From Billgrantia sulfidoxydans (lineage in GTDB: Bacteria > Pseudomonadota > Gammaproteobacteria > Pseudomonadales > Halomonadaceae), in assembly GCF_017868775.1 (NCBI RefSeq), contig NZ_CP053381.1, positions 434,001-498,000 of the forward strand: 64,000 nt of DNA, written 5' to 3'. The notes under the pieces were generated by a model, which was not told where the DNA came from, made no database searches, and was given only the letters and a program-made list of their open reading frames with translations. Both the position numbers and the translations under genes were made by a program. This document shows positions 8,323 to 17,274 of the stretch, piece after piece. How positions within the stretch are numbered: the first letter of the stretch is position 1; each line of letters begins with the position of its first letter.

Positions 8323-9138
8323 TCAAGTGCCGACGGACCGCCTCTCCCCCTGCCATGCCTGCAGCCGCATCCAGCCCAGCAGCCACAGCGTAGCGACCGC
8401 GAATCCCGCCAGAGTGCCCCACAGCAGGCCCAGGGTGGCATAGGTGAGCGAGATGCAAAGGGCGTAGCAGAGCAGCGCACCCAGGCCGGCCGGATAGTGC
8501 TTGATCACCGTGGCGGCCGGGGCCGCGCCGTGGGTGAGGTGCAGGATCACCAGCAGCGGATACATCGAGATCGGGAAGGCTGCCAGGATGCCGGCCCACG
8601 AGGTCGGCAGCACATGCGCCAGGCCGGTGACCACGAAGACGATGGCGGTGGCGAGCCCGGCACGAAGCATGAGCGGCTTCCAGCGCGAGCTGTCATGAGG
8701 CACCTTGACCCGAGTTTCCGGCACGTGCCGATAGAGCCAGGTGAAGGCGAAGATGGCCACCAGTGTCACCAGGGTCCCGCCCAGGCGATCGAAATCGAAG
8801 CGCGTCAGCACCAGGCTGGTCAGCCACCAGGCGACGAGGCCGCCCAGGGTGCCGGTGAGGATGCCGACGAGCCCGTCGCGGCGCCCGCACAGCAGGTACC
8901 CACCGCCCAGCGCCATGGTGGCGGTGAAGCCCGCCAGGCTGAACACGGCGCTCTCGGCAGCGAAGCCGGGTGAGATCTCCAGACCGATGAAGAACAGCGC
9001 AATGGCCGTACCCAGCGGGTAGCCGGAAAGCAGCCCGGCCACCCGCGTGCTGACGCGCTCGGCCACGACCGACAGGCCGAGCACGATACCGATCGATACC
9101 GCAAGCTTGGCCAGCTGCCAGCTCAGGGGGACTTCCAT
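8323..9138 (-). CDS. Polytopic membrane protein with internal duplication, unknown function
   Basis: A 271-residue hydrophobic protein with about 8 predicted membrane segments. The halves appear related: AGLLSGYPLGTAIALFF near residues 33-50 resembles AGILAAFPISMYPLLVIL near 183-200, each with a central proline and each followed by a conserved Ala/Gly helix. This looks like a duplicated membrane module, as in small transporter families. I cannot assign a substrate. Confidence 0.75.
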   Translation of the reverse strand: MEVPLSWQLAKLAVSIGIVLGLSVVAERVSTRVAGLLSGYPLGTAIALFFIGLEISPGFAAESAVFSLAGFTATMALGGGYLLCGRRDGLVGILTGTLGGLVAWWLTSLVLTRFDFDRLGGTLVTLVAIFAFTWLYRHVPETRVKVPHDSSRWKPLMLRAGLATAIVFVVTGLAHVLPTSWAGILAAFPISMYPLLVILHLTHGAAPAATVIKHYPAGLGALLCYALCISLTYATLGLLWGTLAGFAVATLWLLGWMRLQAWQGERRSVGT

Positions 9139-9174
9139 GGCGAATTTCCTTGCACTGGTGCAATGGGGGCGCGG

Positions 9175-9621
9175 TTAGATGAGCCGCAAGCCCTGGCGAT
9201 CGGCCCAGGCGGCGCCCACCGCGTGGGTCAGTGTCACCTGCAGATGGTCGGGCAGGGCAGCACGGGCCTCGTCGACGCTGGCGAAATCGCGGTTGCGTAG
9301 CCAGCAGTAGGCCCAGGCACAGGCCTCGTCGTCGCTCTTCGGCACCGGGCGCGCCGGCATCTGGATCAGCAGGAAGGTGGCGGTGCGTGCCGCCCACAGC
9401 GGAATGTCATCTTCCGCGCCCGGCTCGCTCCAGGCCTCGAGCGTGGCGCCGTCGGGTGTGGCCTCGGGTTCGCCCAGGCGGGCGACGCGGGCCGTCTCGG
9501 CCAGGATCAGCGCGAGGCGGTCCGGATCGCCCTGGCCGAGCCGACGCCACTGGGCGATCAATTCCGGCATGCCACGGCGTACCTTGGCATAGAAGCCGCT
9601 TTGCGGCATGGTTTCGCTCAT
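9175..9621 (-). CDS. Uncharacterised 148-residue protein
   Basis: A soluble protein with no recognised domain. It begins MSETMPQSGFYAKVRRGMP and has mixed helical character with a Trp-rich C-terminal half (CAWAYCWLRNRDFASVDEAR). The ATG at 9621 has a GGAAG site at suitable distance. The frame remains open far upstream, but that part is antisense to the aminotransferase gene. The gene diverges from the MalY/PatB gene with a 23-bp spacer, so their promoters must overlap the opposing coding starts. Confidence 0.65.
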   Translation of the reverse strand: MSETMPQSGFYAKVRRGMPELIAQWRRLGQGDPDRLALILAETARVARLGEPEATPDGATLEAWSEPGAEDDIPLWAARTATFLLIQMPARPVPKSDDEACAWAYCWLRNRDFASVDEARAALPDHLQVTLTHAVGAAWADRQGLRLI

Positions 9622-9644
9622 ACAGCTGCTTCCGAGGAGAGAAC

Positions 9645-10823
9645 ATGGAGTTCGATTTTGCCACGCCCATCGAACGTCGCCACCCCGATCGGGGCGAGTG
9701 GCCGTCGCAGAAGTGGCATCGCTATGATGCCAGTATTCTGCCGCTGTGGGTGGCCGACATGGATTTTCGCTCCCCTCCCGAAGTGGTCGAGGCGCTGCGT
9801 CAGCGGGTCGATCATGGCGTCTTCGGCTACGGGCTGGTGCCCGACAGCCTGCGGGGCACCCTGTGTGAATGGAGCGCTCGGGAATACGACTGGCCGATCG
9901 AGCCGGAGTGGCAGCTGTGGCTGCCCGGCGTGGTGCCGGCCCTGCACCTGGCCAGCCTGGCCCTGACCGAGCCGGGCGAGGGGGTGCTGACCAGCACGCC
10001 GATCTACCCGCCGTTCCTGAAGGTGGCCGAGCGTACCGGGCGCCTGGCCCAGCAGGCCCCACTGGGCGAGCCGGTGGCGCCCGGTGAGCCGTGGCGGCTC
10101 GACCTGGAGGCGCTGGAGGCGGCGATCACTCCCGAGACACGCCTGCTGCTCTGGTGCCATCCCCACAACCCCACCGGCCGGGTGTGGCGGCACGAGGAGC
10201 TCGCTGGGCTGGCGGCCCTGGTCGAGCGGCACGACCTGCTGGTGGTGTCCGACGAACTGCACTGCGACCTGCTGCTCGACGAAGGGGCCGCGCACCGGCC
10301 GCTGGCAGCGGCTTTCCCGGCGCTGGCGGCACGTACCATCACGCTGTGGGCGCCTTCCAAGACCTTCAATCTCGCCGGCCTCACCGCAGCCTGTGCGGTG
10401 ATTTCCGACGCTGCGTTGCGCCAGCGTTTCGCCGCCGCCATGCGAGGATTGCTGCCGGACGTCAACGTGATGGGGCTGGTGGCCGCCGAGGTCGCCTATG
10501 GCCAATGCCATGCGTGGCGCCAGGCCCTGCTAGAGACGCTTCGCGGCCACCGCCAGACGCTCAGCGAGCGCATCGCCGCGTGGCCGGGCGCGAGCATGAG
10601 CGTACCGCAATCGACCTATCTGGCCTGGCTCGACCTGCGCCGCGCCGAAGGGCTGGCACGGTATCGAGGCTCGCCTCAGCGGGTGTTGATGGAACAGGCA
10701 GGGGTGGCGCTCTCCGATGGCGCCGACTTCGGCTGGCCGGGCTTCGTGCGGCTCAATTTCGGCACCACCGCGTCACAGCTCGAGGAAGCCTTGAAGCGCC
10801 TCGATACGGTGTTGAAGGGATGA
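9645..10823 (+). CDS. patB: MalY/PatB-family PLP-dependent C-S lyase
   Basis: A 392-residue fold-type I PLP enzyme. The N-terminus (RRHPDRGEWPSQKWHRYD, then PLWVADMDF) is characteristic of MalY/PatB. The cofactor-binding NPTGRVW and SDELHCDL motifs are present, and the Schiff-base lysine is about K239 in WAPSKTFNLAGL. It likely acts as cystathionine beta-lyase or cysteine desulfhydrase. The ATG at 9645 follows GAGGAGAG. Confidence 0.9.
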   Translation: MEFDFATPIERRHPDRGEWPSQKWHRYDASILPLWVADMDFRSPPEVVEALRQRVDHGVFGYGLVPDSLRGTLCEWSAREYDWPIEPEWQLWLPGVVPALHLASLALTEPGEGVLTSTPIYPPFLKVAERTGRLAQQAPLGEPVAPGEPWRLDLEALEAAITPETRLLLWCHPHNPTGRVWRHEELAGLAALVERHDLLVVSDELHCDLLLDEGAAHRPLAAAFPALAARTITLWAPSKTFNLAGLTAACAVISDAALRQRFAAAMRGLLPDVNVMGLVAAEVAYGQCHAWRQALLETLRGHRQTLSERIAAWPGASMSVPQSTYLAWLDLRRAEGLARYRGSPQRVLMEQAGVALSDGADFGWPGFVRLNFGTTASQLEEALKRLDTVLKG

Positions 10824-10837
10824 AGCGCACGTGATGA

Positions 10838-10856
10838 GGCGGCCCATCGGGCCGCC
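10838..10856. terminator. Hairpin between convergent genes
   Basis: An 8-bp GC stem with a 3-nt loop lies between the convergent patB-like and cnoX-like genes. It probably stops both, although there is no T run. Confidence 0.5.
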
Positions 10857-10873
10857 ATCGGTTCGGCAACGGG

Positions 10874-11806
10874 TCAGTACAGCAGCGTGAACAGCTTGCG
10901 GCGATAGGTCACGGTCAAGGGATGGTCGGCGCCCAGCGCATCGAAGACTCGCAGCAGGGTCAGGCGTGCCGCATCGTCCCCGTAGCCCCGATCCTTGCGC
11001 ATCACGCCGAGCAGTCCCTCCAGCCCGGCCTCGTAGTCGCCGTCGGCTACCTGGCGCAGGGCGCGCTTGAAATTCGCCTCGCTGTCGTCGCGCCCGGCCA
11101 GTGCGGCGAGCTCGTCGTCGCTCGGTGCCTCCTTGCGGAACTCGACGCTGGCGCGCACGCCCCGGGCCGGAGCGGCGTCGCGCTCCTCGGGCGGCAGGTT
11201 GTCCAGCAGTGCCAGGGCCTCTTCACTGCGACCTTCCGCCACCAGCGCGCGAGCCAATTCCACCTGGTAGGGGTAGTGTTCGGGGTGCTGTTGCACGAGC
11301 TGCTCGTAGAGCGTGCGGGCCGTGGCGGCGTCGCCCTGGGCCAAGGCCTCGGCGGCCTGCTCCTCGGGGCTGGCCGGCGCGTCTTCCGGCGCGGGGAAGT
11401 AGCGTGACAGCCACTCGCGGATCTCCTTCTCGGGCAGCGCGCCCTGGAAATGGTCGACCAGGCCGCCCTGGCTGATGAGCTTGACGTCCGGCACCGAGCG
11501 CACGCCGAGCTGGGCGGCGATCTCCTGGTTCTCCTCGATGTTGAGCTTGGCCAGGAGGAAGCTACCGCGATACTCCCGGGTCAGCTTCTCGAGGAGCGGC
11601 ATCAGCGTCTTGCAGGGCTGGCACCAGGGTGCCCAGCAGTCGAGCAGCACCGGCACCTGCATGGAAACTTCCAGGACCTGCTGGATGTTGTTGCGGTCGA
11701 CGTCGATGATCAACTGCTCATCGCCGGGCGCCGCTTCCTGCGGTGACGGGGTAGATTGCTGGGGCGCCGTCAGCGGGGCGCCATTGCGAGGGTCGACGAT
11801 GGACAT
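10874..11806 (-). CDS. cnoX: Chaperedoxin CnoX/YbbN-type thioredoxin
   Basis: A 310-residue protein. After a 30-residue flexible leader comes a thioredoxin domain (about 30-140) with WCQPC at 61-65 and a SVPDV cis-Pro segment. A long TPR-like C-terminal domain of helical repeats follows (about 150-310). CnoX proteins hold oxidised clients and pass them to GroEL/ES. E. coli YbbN lacks the CxxC pair, while this one has an intact redox site, so it may reduce as well as hold clients. Confidence 0.92.
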   Translation of the reverse strand: MSIVDPRNGAPLTAPQQSTPSPQEAAPGDEQLIIDVDRNNIQQVLEVSMQVPVLLDCWAPWCQPCKTLMPLLEKLTREYRGSFLLAKLNIEENQEIAAQLGVRSVPDVKLISQGGLVDHFQGALPEKEIREWLSRYFPAPEDAPASPEEQAAEALAQGDAATARTLYEQLVQQHPEHYPYQVELARALVAEGRSEEALALLDNLPPEERDAAPARGVRASVEFRKEAPSDDELAALAGRDDSEANFKRALRQVADGDYEAGLEGLLGVMRKDRGYGDDAARLTLLRVFDALGADHPLTVTYRRKLFTLLY

Positions 11807-12005
11807 GGAAACGGCCTTGCACGAAGAGTGAGTTTGTTCGAAAGATGCGGGTAAAGGCCGCGGGATTCAAGGGGGGCGGATGTTGGCTCCCGCGGCGCGT
11901 TGGTTGACGAGCGGCTGCAGTCGCGGCATCCATCCCGGGGCTGTGATAGTCTCGTCCTCGTTCGGCCGTATCGGTGCCGGGCATCCAGACATGAGGAGCC
12001 GTGGG

Positions 12006-12674
12006 ATGGCAACGTACCGACTGAACCGCGACAGCGACCTGATCGACAACCCTTCGCCGCGCTGCGCCTGTATGCTGGTACTGGATACCTCGGCGTCGAT
12101 GTCGGGGCCGCCGATTCGTGAACTGAACGCCGGCGTCCAGGCCTTCATTTCGGCGGTTCAGGAAGACGATATGGCCGCCTGCTCCGTCGAGCTCGGGGTA
12201 ATTACCGCTGGCGGCAAGGTCACCGAGCAGCTGCCCTTCACCACGGCCATGAACATAGCGCAGTGTCGCCAGTTCACCGCCGCCGGGCTGACGCCGCTGG
12301 GCAGCGCCATGGAGCTGGCACTGGATCGCCTGGAAGAGCGCACCGCGGCCTACCGCAAGGCGGGGGTCGCCTATTACCAGCCGTGGCTCGTGGTGATCAG
12401 CGATGGCGTACCGACCGACCAGTGGCAGGCCGCGTCGACCAGGGCTCGTACCCTGGCCCAGCAGCGCAAGCTGGTGGTCATGCCGGTGGGCGTCGAGGAG
12501 GCCGACCTCGAGGCGCTCAGCGCCTTCTCCACCCGGCCGGCCAAGCGCCTCGACGGGTTGAAGTTTCGCGAGTTCTTCCTGTGGCTCTCGGCCAGCATGA
12601 GCCGCGTCTCGGCGTCGGCGTCGATCACCGACCAGGTCAAGCTGCCGCCCACGGACAGCTGGGACAGCATCTAG
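12006..12674 (+). CDS. VWA-domain protein, TerY-like
   Basis: A 222-residue protein that is almost entirely one von Willebrand A domain. The MIDAS motif is intact: DTSAS in LVLDTSASMSG near residue 27, a threonine in LTPLGSAMELALDRLE, and an aspartate in VVISDGVPTD. This matches TerY, the metal-binding scaffold in tellurite and stress clusters. The kinase follows after 29 bp and then the phosphatase, making the three-gene TerY-P triad. The ATG at 12006 follows GAGG; an in-frame ATG at 11991 is an alternative. Confidence 0.9.
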   Translation: MATYRLNRDSDLIDNPSPRCACMLVLDTSASMSGPPIRELNAGVQAFISAVQEDDMAACSVELGVITAGGKVTEQLPFTTAMNIAQCRQFTAAGLTPLGSAMELALDRLEERTAAYRKAGVAYYQPWLVVISDGVPTDQWQAASTRARTLAQQRKLVVMPVGVEEADLEALSAFSTRPAKRLDGLKFREFFLWLSASMSRVSASASITDQVKLPPTDSWDSI

Positions 12675-12703
12675 TCCGGATGCGTGGCGTCGAAGGAGGT
12701 CGA

Positions 12704-13687
12704 GTGGTTGCACGCGCACTGGTGGTGACGGATTCACAGGGCAAGCAGCGCCGGCTCGGCAGGCGCCTCGAGCGTGGCGGCGAGGGCGAGATCTTCGCCC
12801 TGCGGGATCGCCCCGACGTGATCGTCAAGTGGTACTACCCCGAGGTGCTCGATAAGCGCGGCGAGGAGCTGCATCGCAAGGTCGAGGCCATGCGCGGCCT
12901 GCGCGATGCCCACATGACGCGTGACGTCTGTTGGCCGCTGATTCGCGTGTTCGACGAGCGGCATCGCTGGATCGGCTTCGCCATGTACCGGGCACGCGGC
13001 GTGAAGATGAGCTTCCTCGCGCATGCCCTGCTCTGCGAGCGCTATTTCCCCGGCCTCGACCGGCGCCGGATCGTCGCCTACCTGATCCGCTTCATCGAGA
13101 TCGTCCAGCAGTTGCACGAAGCCGGGGTCTGCATCGGTGACTACAACCTCAACAACGTCTTCTGCGTGCCATCATCCGGGCAGGTGACGCTGATCGACTG
13201 CGACAGCTACCAGCTACGCGTCGACGGCACCTTCTATCCCTGCCCCGTCGGCAGCCCCGACATGACCCCCAAGGAGCACCAGGGGGTTTCCTTCCGCCAT
13301 ACCGTGCGCACGCCGCGCAGCGAGGCGTTCTCGCTGGCCATCGTACTGTTCAAGTGCCTGATGCTGGGTCGCCATCCCTACGACATCGTCGGGGGCGACG
13401 ACCCGGTACGCAATCTGCGGCGTGGCAACTTCGCCTATGGCCGCGGCCAGCGCGACGTGCCCCAGGGCGTATGGTACGAACTCTGGAGGGAGCTGCCCGA
13501 CACCCTGCGCGACATGTTCGTGACCACCTTCACGGTAGGGGCCGATGCACCCGCCCAGCGGGCCACGCTGGCCCAGTGGCATGCCGCCCTGAGCGACTAC
13601 CGCGAGGCGATGGCGGCAGGGCGGTGCGCCGTGCACCTGGCCAAACCCGGCCGGCCGCGTCGCTCGCAGGTGCAGCATGCCCGCTGA
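12704..13687 (+). CDS. Protein kinase-like protein of the TerY-P triad
   Basis: A 327-residue Ser/Thr-kinase-fold protein. The glycine loop is RLERGGEGEIFAL, the ATP-binding lysine is in DVIVKWYY, the catalytic loop is CIGDYNLNNVF (D...N in place of HRDxxxxN), and the metal-binding DFG is DCD in LIDCDSYQL. These variants are usual for kinases paired with TerY and PP2C proteins. The start is decided by the ribosome site: AAGGAGGT at 12693-12700 is ideally spaced for the GTG at 12704, whereas the in-frame ATG at 12680 has none. The stop overlaps the phosphatase start by 11 nt. Confidence 0.85.
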   Translation: MVARALVVTDSQGKQRRLGRRLERGGEGEIFALRDRPDVIVKWYYPEVLDKRGEELHRKVEAMRGLRDAHMTRDVCWPLIRVFDERHRWIGFAMYRARGVKMSFLAHALLCERYFPGLDRRRIVAYLIRFIEIVQQLHEAGVCIGDYNLNNVFCVPSSGQVTLIDCDSYQLRVDGTFYPCPVGSPDMTPKEHQGVSFRHTVRTPRSEAFSLAIVLFKCLMLGRHPYDIVGGDDPVRNLRRGNFAYGRGQRDVPQGVWYELWRELPDTLRDMFVTTFTVGADAPAQRATLAQWHAALSDYREAMAAGRCAVHLAKPGRPRRSQVQHAR

Positions 13688-14534
13688 ATCGCAGCTCGCC
13701 CGGAGCGCACCGGGACTCACCTGGTCGGCACTGAGTGTCGCCACCGTCGGACTGGCGCATCTGGAGCGCCTGCCCCCCTTGCCTTGCCAGGATGCCGCGG
13801 GTGCCGTGGCGACTCCGCGACCTGCGCTCGTGGTGGCCGACGGAGCCGGCAGCTCACCGGCGTCGGACCAGGGCGCACGCACCCTGGTCGCCGCCATGTT
13901 GCGTCTGGCCGATACCCTGGAGGCGCAACTGGCCTGGCTGCTCGATGCCGACGCGGAGCCGGGGCCCGAGGCCATCCGCCAGTTCGCCGGGCTGCTGGTG
14001 CGTCATGCGCAGGGCACGCTCGAGGATCTGGCCTGTGAGCAGCGCCGACCGGTGCGCGACCTGCGCTGTACGCTGCTGCTGGCACTGGCCGGGCGCGAGA
14101 GGCTGCTGTGGCTCAAGGTGGGCGATGGCGAACTGGTGCTGGAGCGGGCGGTATCCAGCGACGCCGGAGAGGGGGGTGAAGCGGAGCTGACGCCGCATCT
14201 CTCGACCCTGGGCGAACGCGGCAGGGGGGAGTTCGCCAACCAGACATGCTTCGTCGACGAACGCCTGGGCTTCGAGCAGGTGCAGTACGGCTGCGAATCG
14301 ACGGCGGCACTGACGGGGGTCGCGCTGCTCAGCGACGGGGCGGCCGAGAAGCTGGTCTCGCTCGATGGGCAACAGGTGGCAGGACAGCTCAGCCACTGGC
14401 TCGACGACTTGCGCCAGGGGCGGTTGCGCCAGCGGGACCTGGTGCGTCGCTTCTACGGAGAGAGCTTCTGCCGCGGTACCAGCGGTGACGACCGCAGCAT
14501 TGCCCTGCTGGCCAGGGAACTGCAAGCGCGGTGA
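13677..14534 (+). CDS. PP2C-like protein phosphatase of the TerY-P triad
   Basis: A 285-residue PPM-family protein. Metal-binding aspartates are seen in CQDAAGAV, VVADGAGS, LLSDGAAEKL and SGDDRSIALL, in the canonical order. It begins inside the end of the kinase gene (ATG at 13677, kinase stop at 13685-13687), so the two are translationally coupled. It presumably reverses phosphorylation by the neighbouring kinase. TerC/D/Z genes of the full ter system are not seen nearby. Confidence 0.88.
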   Translation: MPAESQLARSAPGLTWSALSVATVGLAHLERLPPLPCQDAAGAVATPRPALVVADGAGSSPASDQGARTLVAAMLRLADTLEAQLAWLLDADAEPGPEAIRQFAGLLVRHAQGTLEDLACEQRRPVRDLRCTLLLALAGRERLLWLKVGDGELVLERAVSSDAGEGGEAELTPHLSTLGERGRGEFANQTCFVDERLGFEQVQYGCESTAALTGVALLSDGAAEKLVSLDGQQVAGQLSHWLDDLRQGRLRQRDLVRRFYGESFCRGTSGDDRSIALLARELQAR

Positions 14535-14738
14535 GGCGTCGATGACCATGTAGGGGCGCAACCTCCGGCGTGGACGCGGAGACTTGCAAGATTCGTGCAC
14601 GCCGTAGGCTATGCTTTGCCGTAGAGGCTCCAGCAGCTGTCGACTCGCCGCGATGCCAGGTACGGCTCGCCATCGGCGATGCGTGGGCAGGCGATACGAC
14701 TCCCGCTGCACGGGGAGTGCCCAAGGATGGAGGAAGCG

Positions 14739-16715
14739 ATGCAGAAGCCGCAGTACAGGCCGGACATCGATGGCCTGAGGGCGATAGCCGTCACCCTGGT
14801 GGTCGCTTATCATGCCGGAATTCCAGGATTTGACTTCGGGTTCATCGGCGTAGACGTCTTCTTCGTCATCTCCGGCTACCTGATCACGAGTTTGCTGATA
14901 AGGGAGCTGGAGCGCACCGGCGATATAAGCCTGCTCGCGTTTTACGGTCGCCGTGTCCGGCGGCTGATGCCGGCCATGGTCGTCGTGATCCTGTCCTCCC
15001 TTGTCCTTGGCTACCTCCTCCTCACCCCTGTGGGACAGCAGCAGAATCTGTCTGAATCGGCTATCGCCTCCATCGCGTTCTTCGCCAACTATTATTTCAT
15101 CGCGACGACAGGCGGCTATTTCGATGGCCCCACCGACCAGGTGCCGTTGCTGCACATGTGGTCCCTGTCGGTGGAAGAGCAATTCTATGCCATCTGGCCG
15201 GTCCTCCTTATCGCGAGCCTGTCGCTCGCCAGGCACCATGGAAAACGGTCATGGGTCGTCTTTTCGACGCTTGCCGCGTTAGGAATCGGTGCCTCTTTTT
15301 GCTACGGGTGGTGGCTTTCCAGCGTCAATCCGAATGCAGCTTATTTCTCCGTTCTCTCCCGCGGCTGGCAGTTGTTGGCGGGCTCGCTGCTGGCGTGTGT
15401 GCTGGGGCGCGGGCTGCTTTCGCAGGTCTCGAACGCTGCTCGGTCTGCCCTGGCTGCGCTTGGAGCGGCGCTGCTGCTGGCAGCGGCGTTCGTCATCGAG
15501 GGCTCCCACGCGTATCCCGGCTGGGTGGGAATGCTGCCCGTTCTCTCGGCGGTGGCATTGATCGTGGCCGGGTTCGGCCGAGCTTCTAACCCCCTGTCCC
15601 GGTTGCTCGCCACACGGCCCTTCGTCTTCGTGGGAAAGATATCGTACCCCTGGTATCTCTGGCACTGGCCCTTGCTGGCCATGTCCCGCGCCTATCACCT
15701 GGGTGAGGGTGATCTGGAGCGTGACGTGATGCTGGCATCTCTCTCGTTCGTTCTCGCATTCCTGACCTATCGCCTGGTGGAAATCCCTGCCTCGGGTTTC
15801 TTCGCGAGGCGATCCGTATCCCACAAGCAGCTCGTCAAGCTGGGCGGGTTGTCGTCTCTCCTGCTCGCCCTCGCCGCGTTCGGGTTGATGAGCCATGCCA
15901 ACCAGCAGAAGAGCACGGGCTTCTATCGACAACTGGACCGGGCGGCGGAAGATGTGCCCGAGCTGCGAGGAGAGTGCCATTTGAGCACCCCCTTCCAGGG
16001 GCTACCGGATGCATCCAGCTGTGTGAATCGGTCCGATATGGGCGCACCGGATCTGCTGCTATGGGGGGACTCCCACGCGGATCACTATTCCCCGATGCTG
16101 GAGGAGCTATCCGAAGTCCTCCAGTTCGCTTTCCTGCAGAGATCCTTCAGTACCTGTCCGCCATTGATAGGCTATTCCCACGGTTATTCTCAGGGCCATC
16201 CCCGGGAGAACGATCGGAACTGCGAGCTGTTCAAGGAGGCCCTGACCGATGAACTCGCCGAGTTGGCGCAGAGGGGGCTGTCGGGGGTCGTGTTGAGTGC
16301 CAGTTGGCTGGGGCGAGCGAGCAGCGAGAGCCACCTGTCGCTGGCGGAAAAGGGACTCAGGAATACCGTCGATCTTCTGCTTGCGCATGGGCTGAGGGTG
16401 GTTGTCGTGGCGCCCACGCCTGTGTTCAGCGTACCCATGACGGACTGCCTGGCCAGGCGAACCGTGGCGTCATGCAGCACCTATCAACGGCGGCTGGAAA
16501 AACGCAGGGAGGCCATACTTTCCATCATGCACGATATCGCCGAGGAGGAGCCGGGCGTCAGAGTCGTCGACTTCCACGCGCAGCTGTGTCCGGGCGGGAA
16601 ATGTCACTCTTTGCTTGGCGACACCGTGGTGTATCGGGACGAGCACCATCTCACGACTCGCGCCGCCAGGGAGCTTTCCCCCTACGCGCGCAACGATATC
16701 GAATGGCTCCTGTAA
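14739..16715 (+). CDS. OafA/YrhL-type acyltransferase with SGNH hydrolase domain
   Basis: A 658-residue membrane enzyme. The N-terminal acyltransferase-3 domain (about 1-370) opens YRPDIDGLRAIAV with VVAYHAG and DVFFVISGYLIT, and has about 10-11 membrane helices. The C-terminal SGNH domain has its catalytic serine near 445 (LLLWGDSHADH) and D/H in YRDEHHLTTRAA. Such proteins O-acetylate lipopolysaccharide O-antigen or other glycans. Base composition looks lower in GC than the neighbours. GGAGG at 14729-14733 fixes the ATG at 14739. It sits between the TerY-P triad and tRNA-fMet repeats with no operon partner, consistent with horizontal gain. Confidence 0.92.
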   Translation: MQKPQYRPDIDGLRAIAVTLVVAYHAGIPGFDFGFIGVDVFFVISGYLITSLLIRELERTGDISLLAFYGRRVRRLMPAMVVVILSSLVLGYLLLTPVGQQQNLSESAIASIAFFANYYFIATTGGYFDGPTDQVPLLHMWSLSVEEQFYAIWPVLLIASLSLARHHGKRSWVVFSTLAALGIGASFCYGWWLSSVNPNAAYFSVLSRGWQLLAGSLLACVLGRGLLSQVSNAARSALAALGAALLLAAAFVIEGSHAYPGWVGMLPVLSAVALIVAGFGRASNPLSRLLATRPFVFVGKISYPWYLWHWPLLAMSRAYHLGEGDLERDVMLASLSFVLAFLTYRLVEIPASGFFARRSVSHKQLVKLGGLSSLLLALAAFGLMSHANQQKSTGFYRQLDRAAEDVPELRGECHLSTPFQGLPDASSCVNRSDMGAPDLLLWGDSHADHYSPMLEELSEVLQFAFLQRSFSTCPPLIGYSHGYSQGHPRENDRNCELFKEALTDELAELAQRGLSGVVLSASWLGRASSESHLSLAEKGLRNTVDLLLAHGLRVVVVAPTPVFSVPMTDCLARRTVASCSTYQRRLEKRREAILSIMHDIAEEEPGVRVVDFHAQLCPGGKCHSLLGDTVVYRDEHHLTTRAARELSPYARNDIEWLL

Positions 16716-17000
16716 AACCGACGGTCGTCGGTTCAGTACCGAGTGGGCACAAAAATCCGAGGCTGTGTGGCCTCGTTTTTCCTATTTGGTAGCGGGGGCC
16801 GCTGATCTTGAAACGAAGAGCGAACCGACGGTCATCGGTTCAGTACCGAGTGGGCACAAAAAACCGAGGCTGTGTGGCCTCGTTTTTCCTATTTGGTAGC
16901 GGGGGCCGCTGATCTTGAAACGAAGAGCGAACCGACGGTCGTCGGTTCAGTACCGAGTGGGCACAAAAAACCGAGGCTGTGTGGCCTCGGTTTTCCAATT
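16716..17000. repeat. 107-bp tandem repeats carrying the tRNA-fMet terminator and 3'-end fragment
   Basis: Near-identical units begin at 16716, 16823 and 16930, a period of exactly 107 bp. Each unit holds an AACCGAC inverted repeat, a CCGAGGC hairpin with flanking A and T runs, and a 15-bp copy of the tRNA-fMet 3-prime end. Those 15-mers lie at 16787-16801 and 16894-16908; the third (17001-17015) is the true tRNA end. In units 1 and 2 the sequence after the 15-mer is a degenerate echo of the T arm. Confidence 0.95.
16965..16990 (-). terminator. Rho-independent terminator of tRNA-fMet
   Basis: Read on the minus strand, a 7-bp CCGAGGC/GCCTCGG stem is followed by six U residues, immediately downstream of the tRNA 3-prime end. 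Equivalent hairpins recur in the two upstream 107-bp units. Confidence 0.8.
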
Positions 17001-17077
<77 letters not shown>

Positions 17078-17091
17078 TCAATGTGCTGAGT

Positions 17092-17119
17092 ATTCTACGC
17101 TTTTTCTGCGCTGTGTCAA
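17092..17119 (-). promoter_or_regulatory. Sigma-70 promoter of tRNA-fMet
   Basis: On the minus strand a perfect TTGACA (17119-17114) and TAGAAT (17097-17092) are separated by 16 bp. Transcription would start a few bases before the mature tRNA end at 17077. Confidence 0.8.
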
Positions 17120-17274
17120 GGTGGGCGGCAATCCTCGTGCAAGCGCGGCGCATGTGTCCATAATCAGGAGGGGAAGCTTGAAGGCGAGCCCTTCTGCCAG
17201 CATCCTGTTACGGCTGGCCTGCTGTGCCAGGTCAAGCAATGCAATGACAAGTGTCATGATCAGGGAGGTGGACT

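Noticed and set aside
16716..17000. CRISPR-like array
   Set aside because: The repeated unit is a continuous 107-bp tandem with almost no variable spacer, and it contains tRNA terminators; no cas genes are present.
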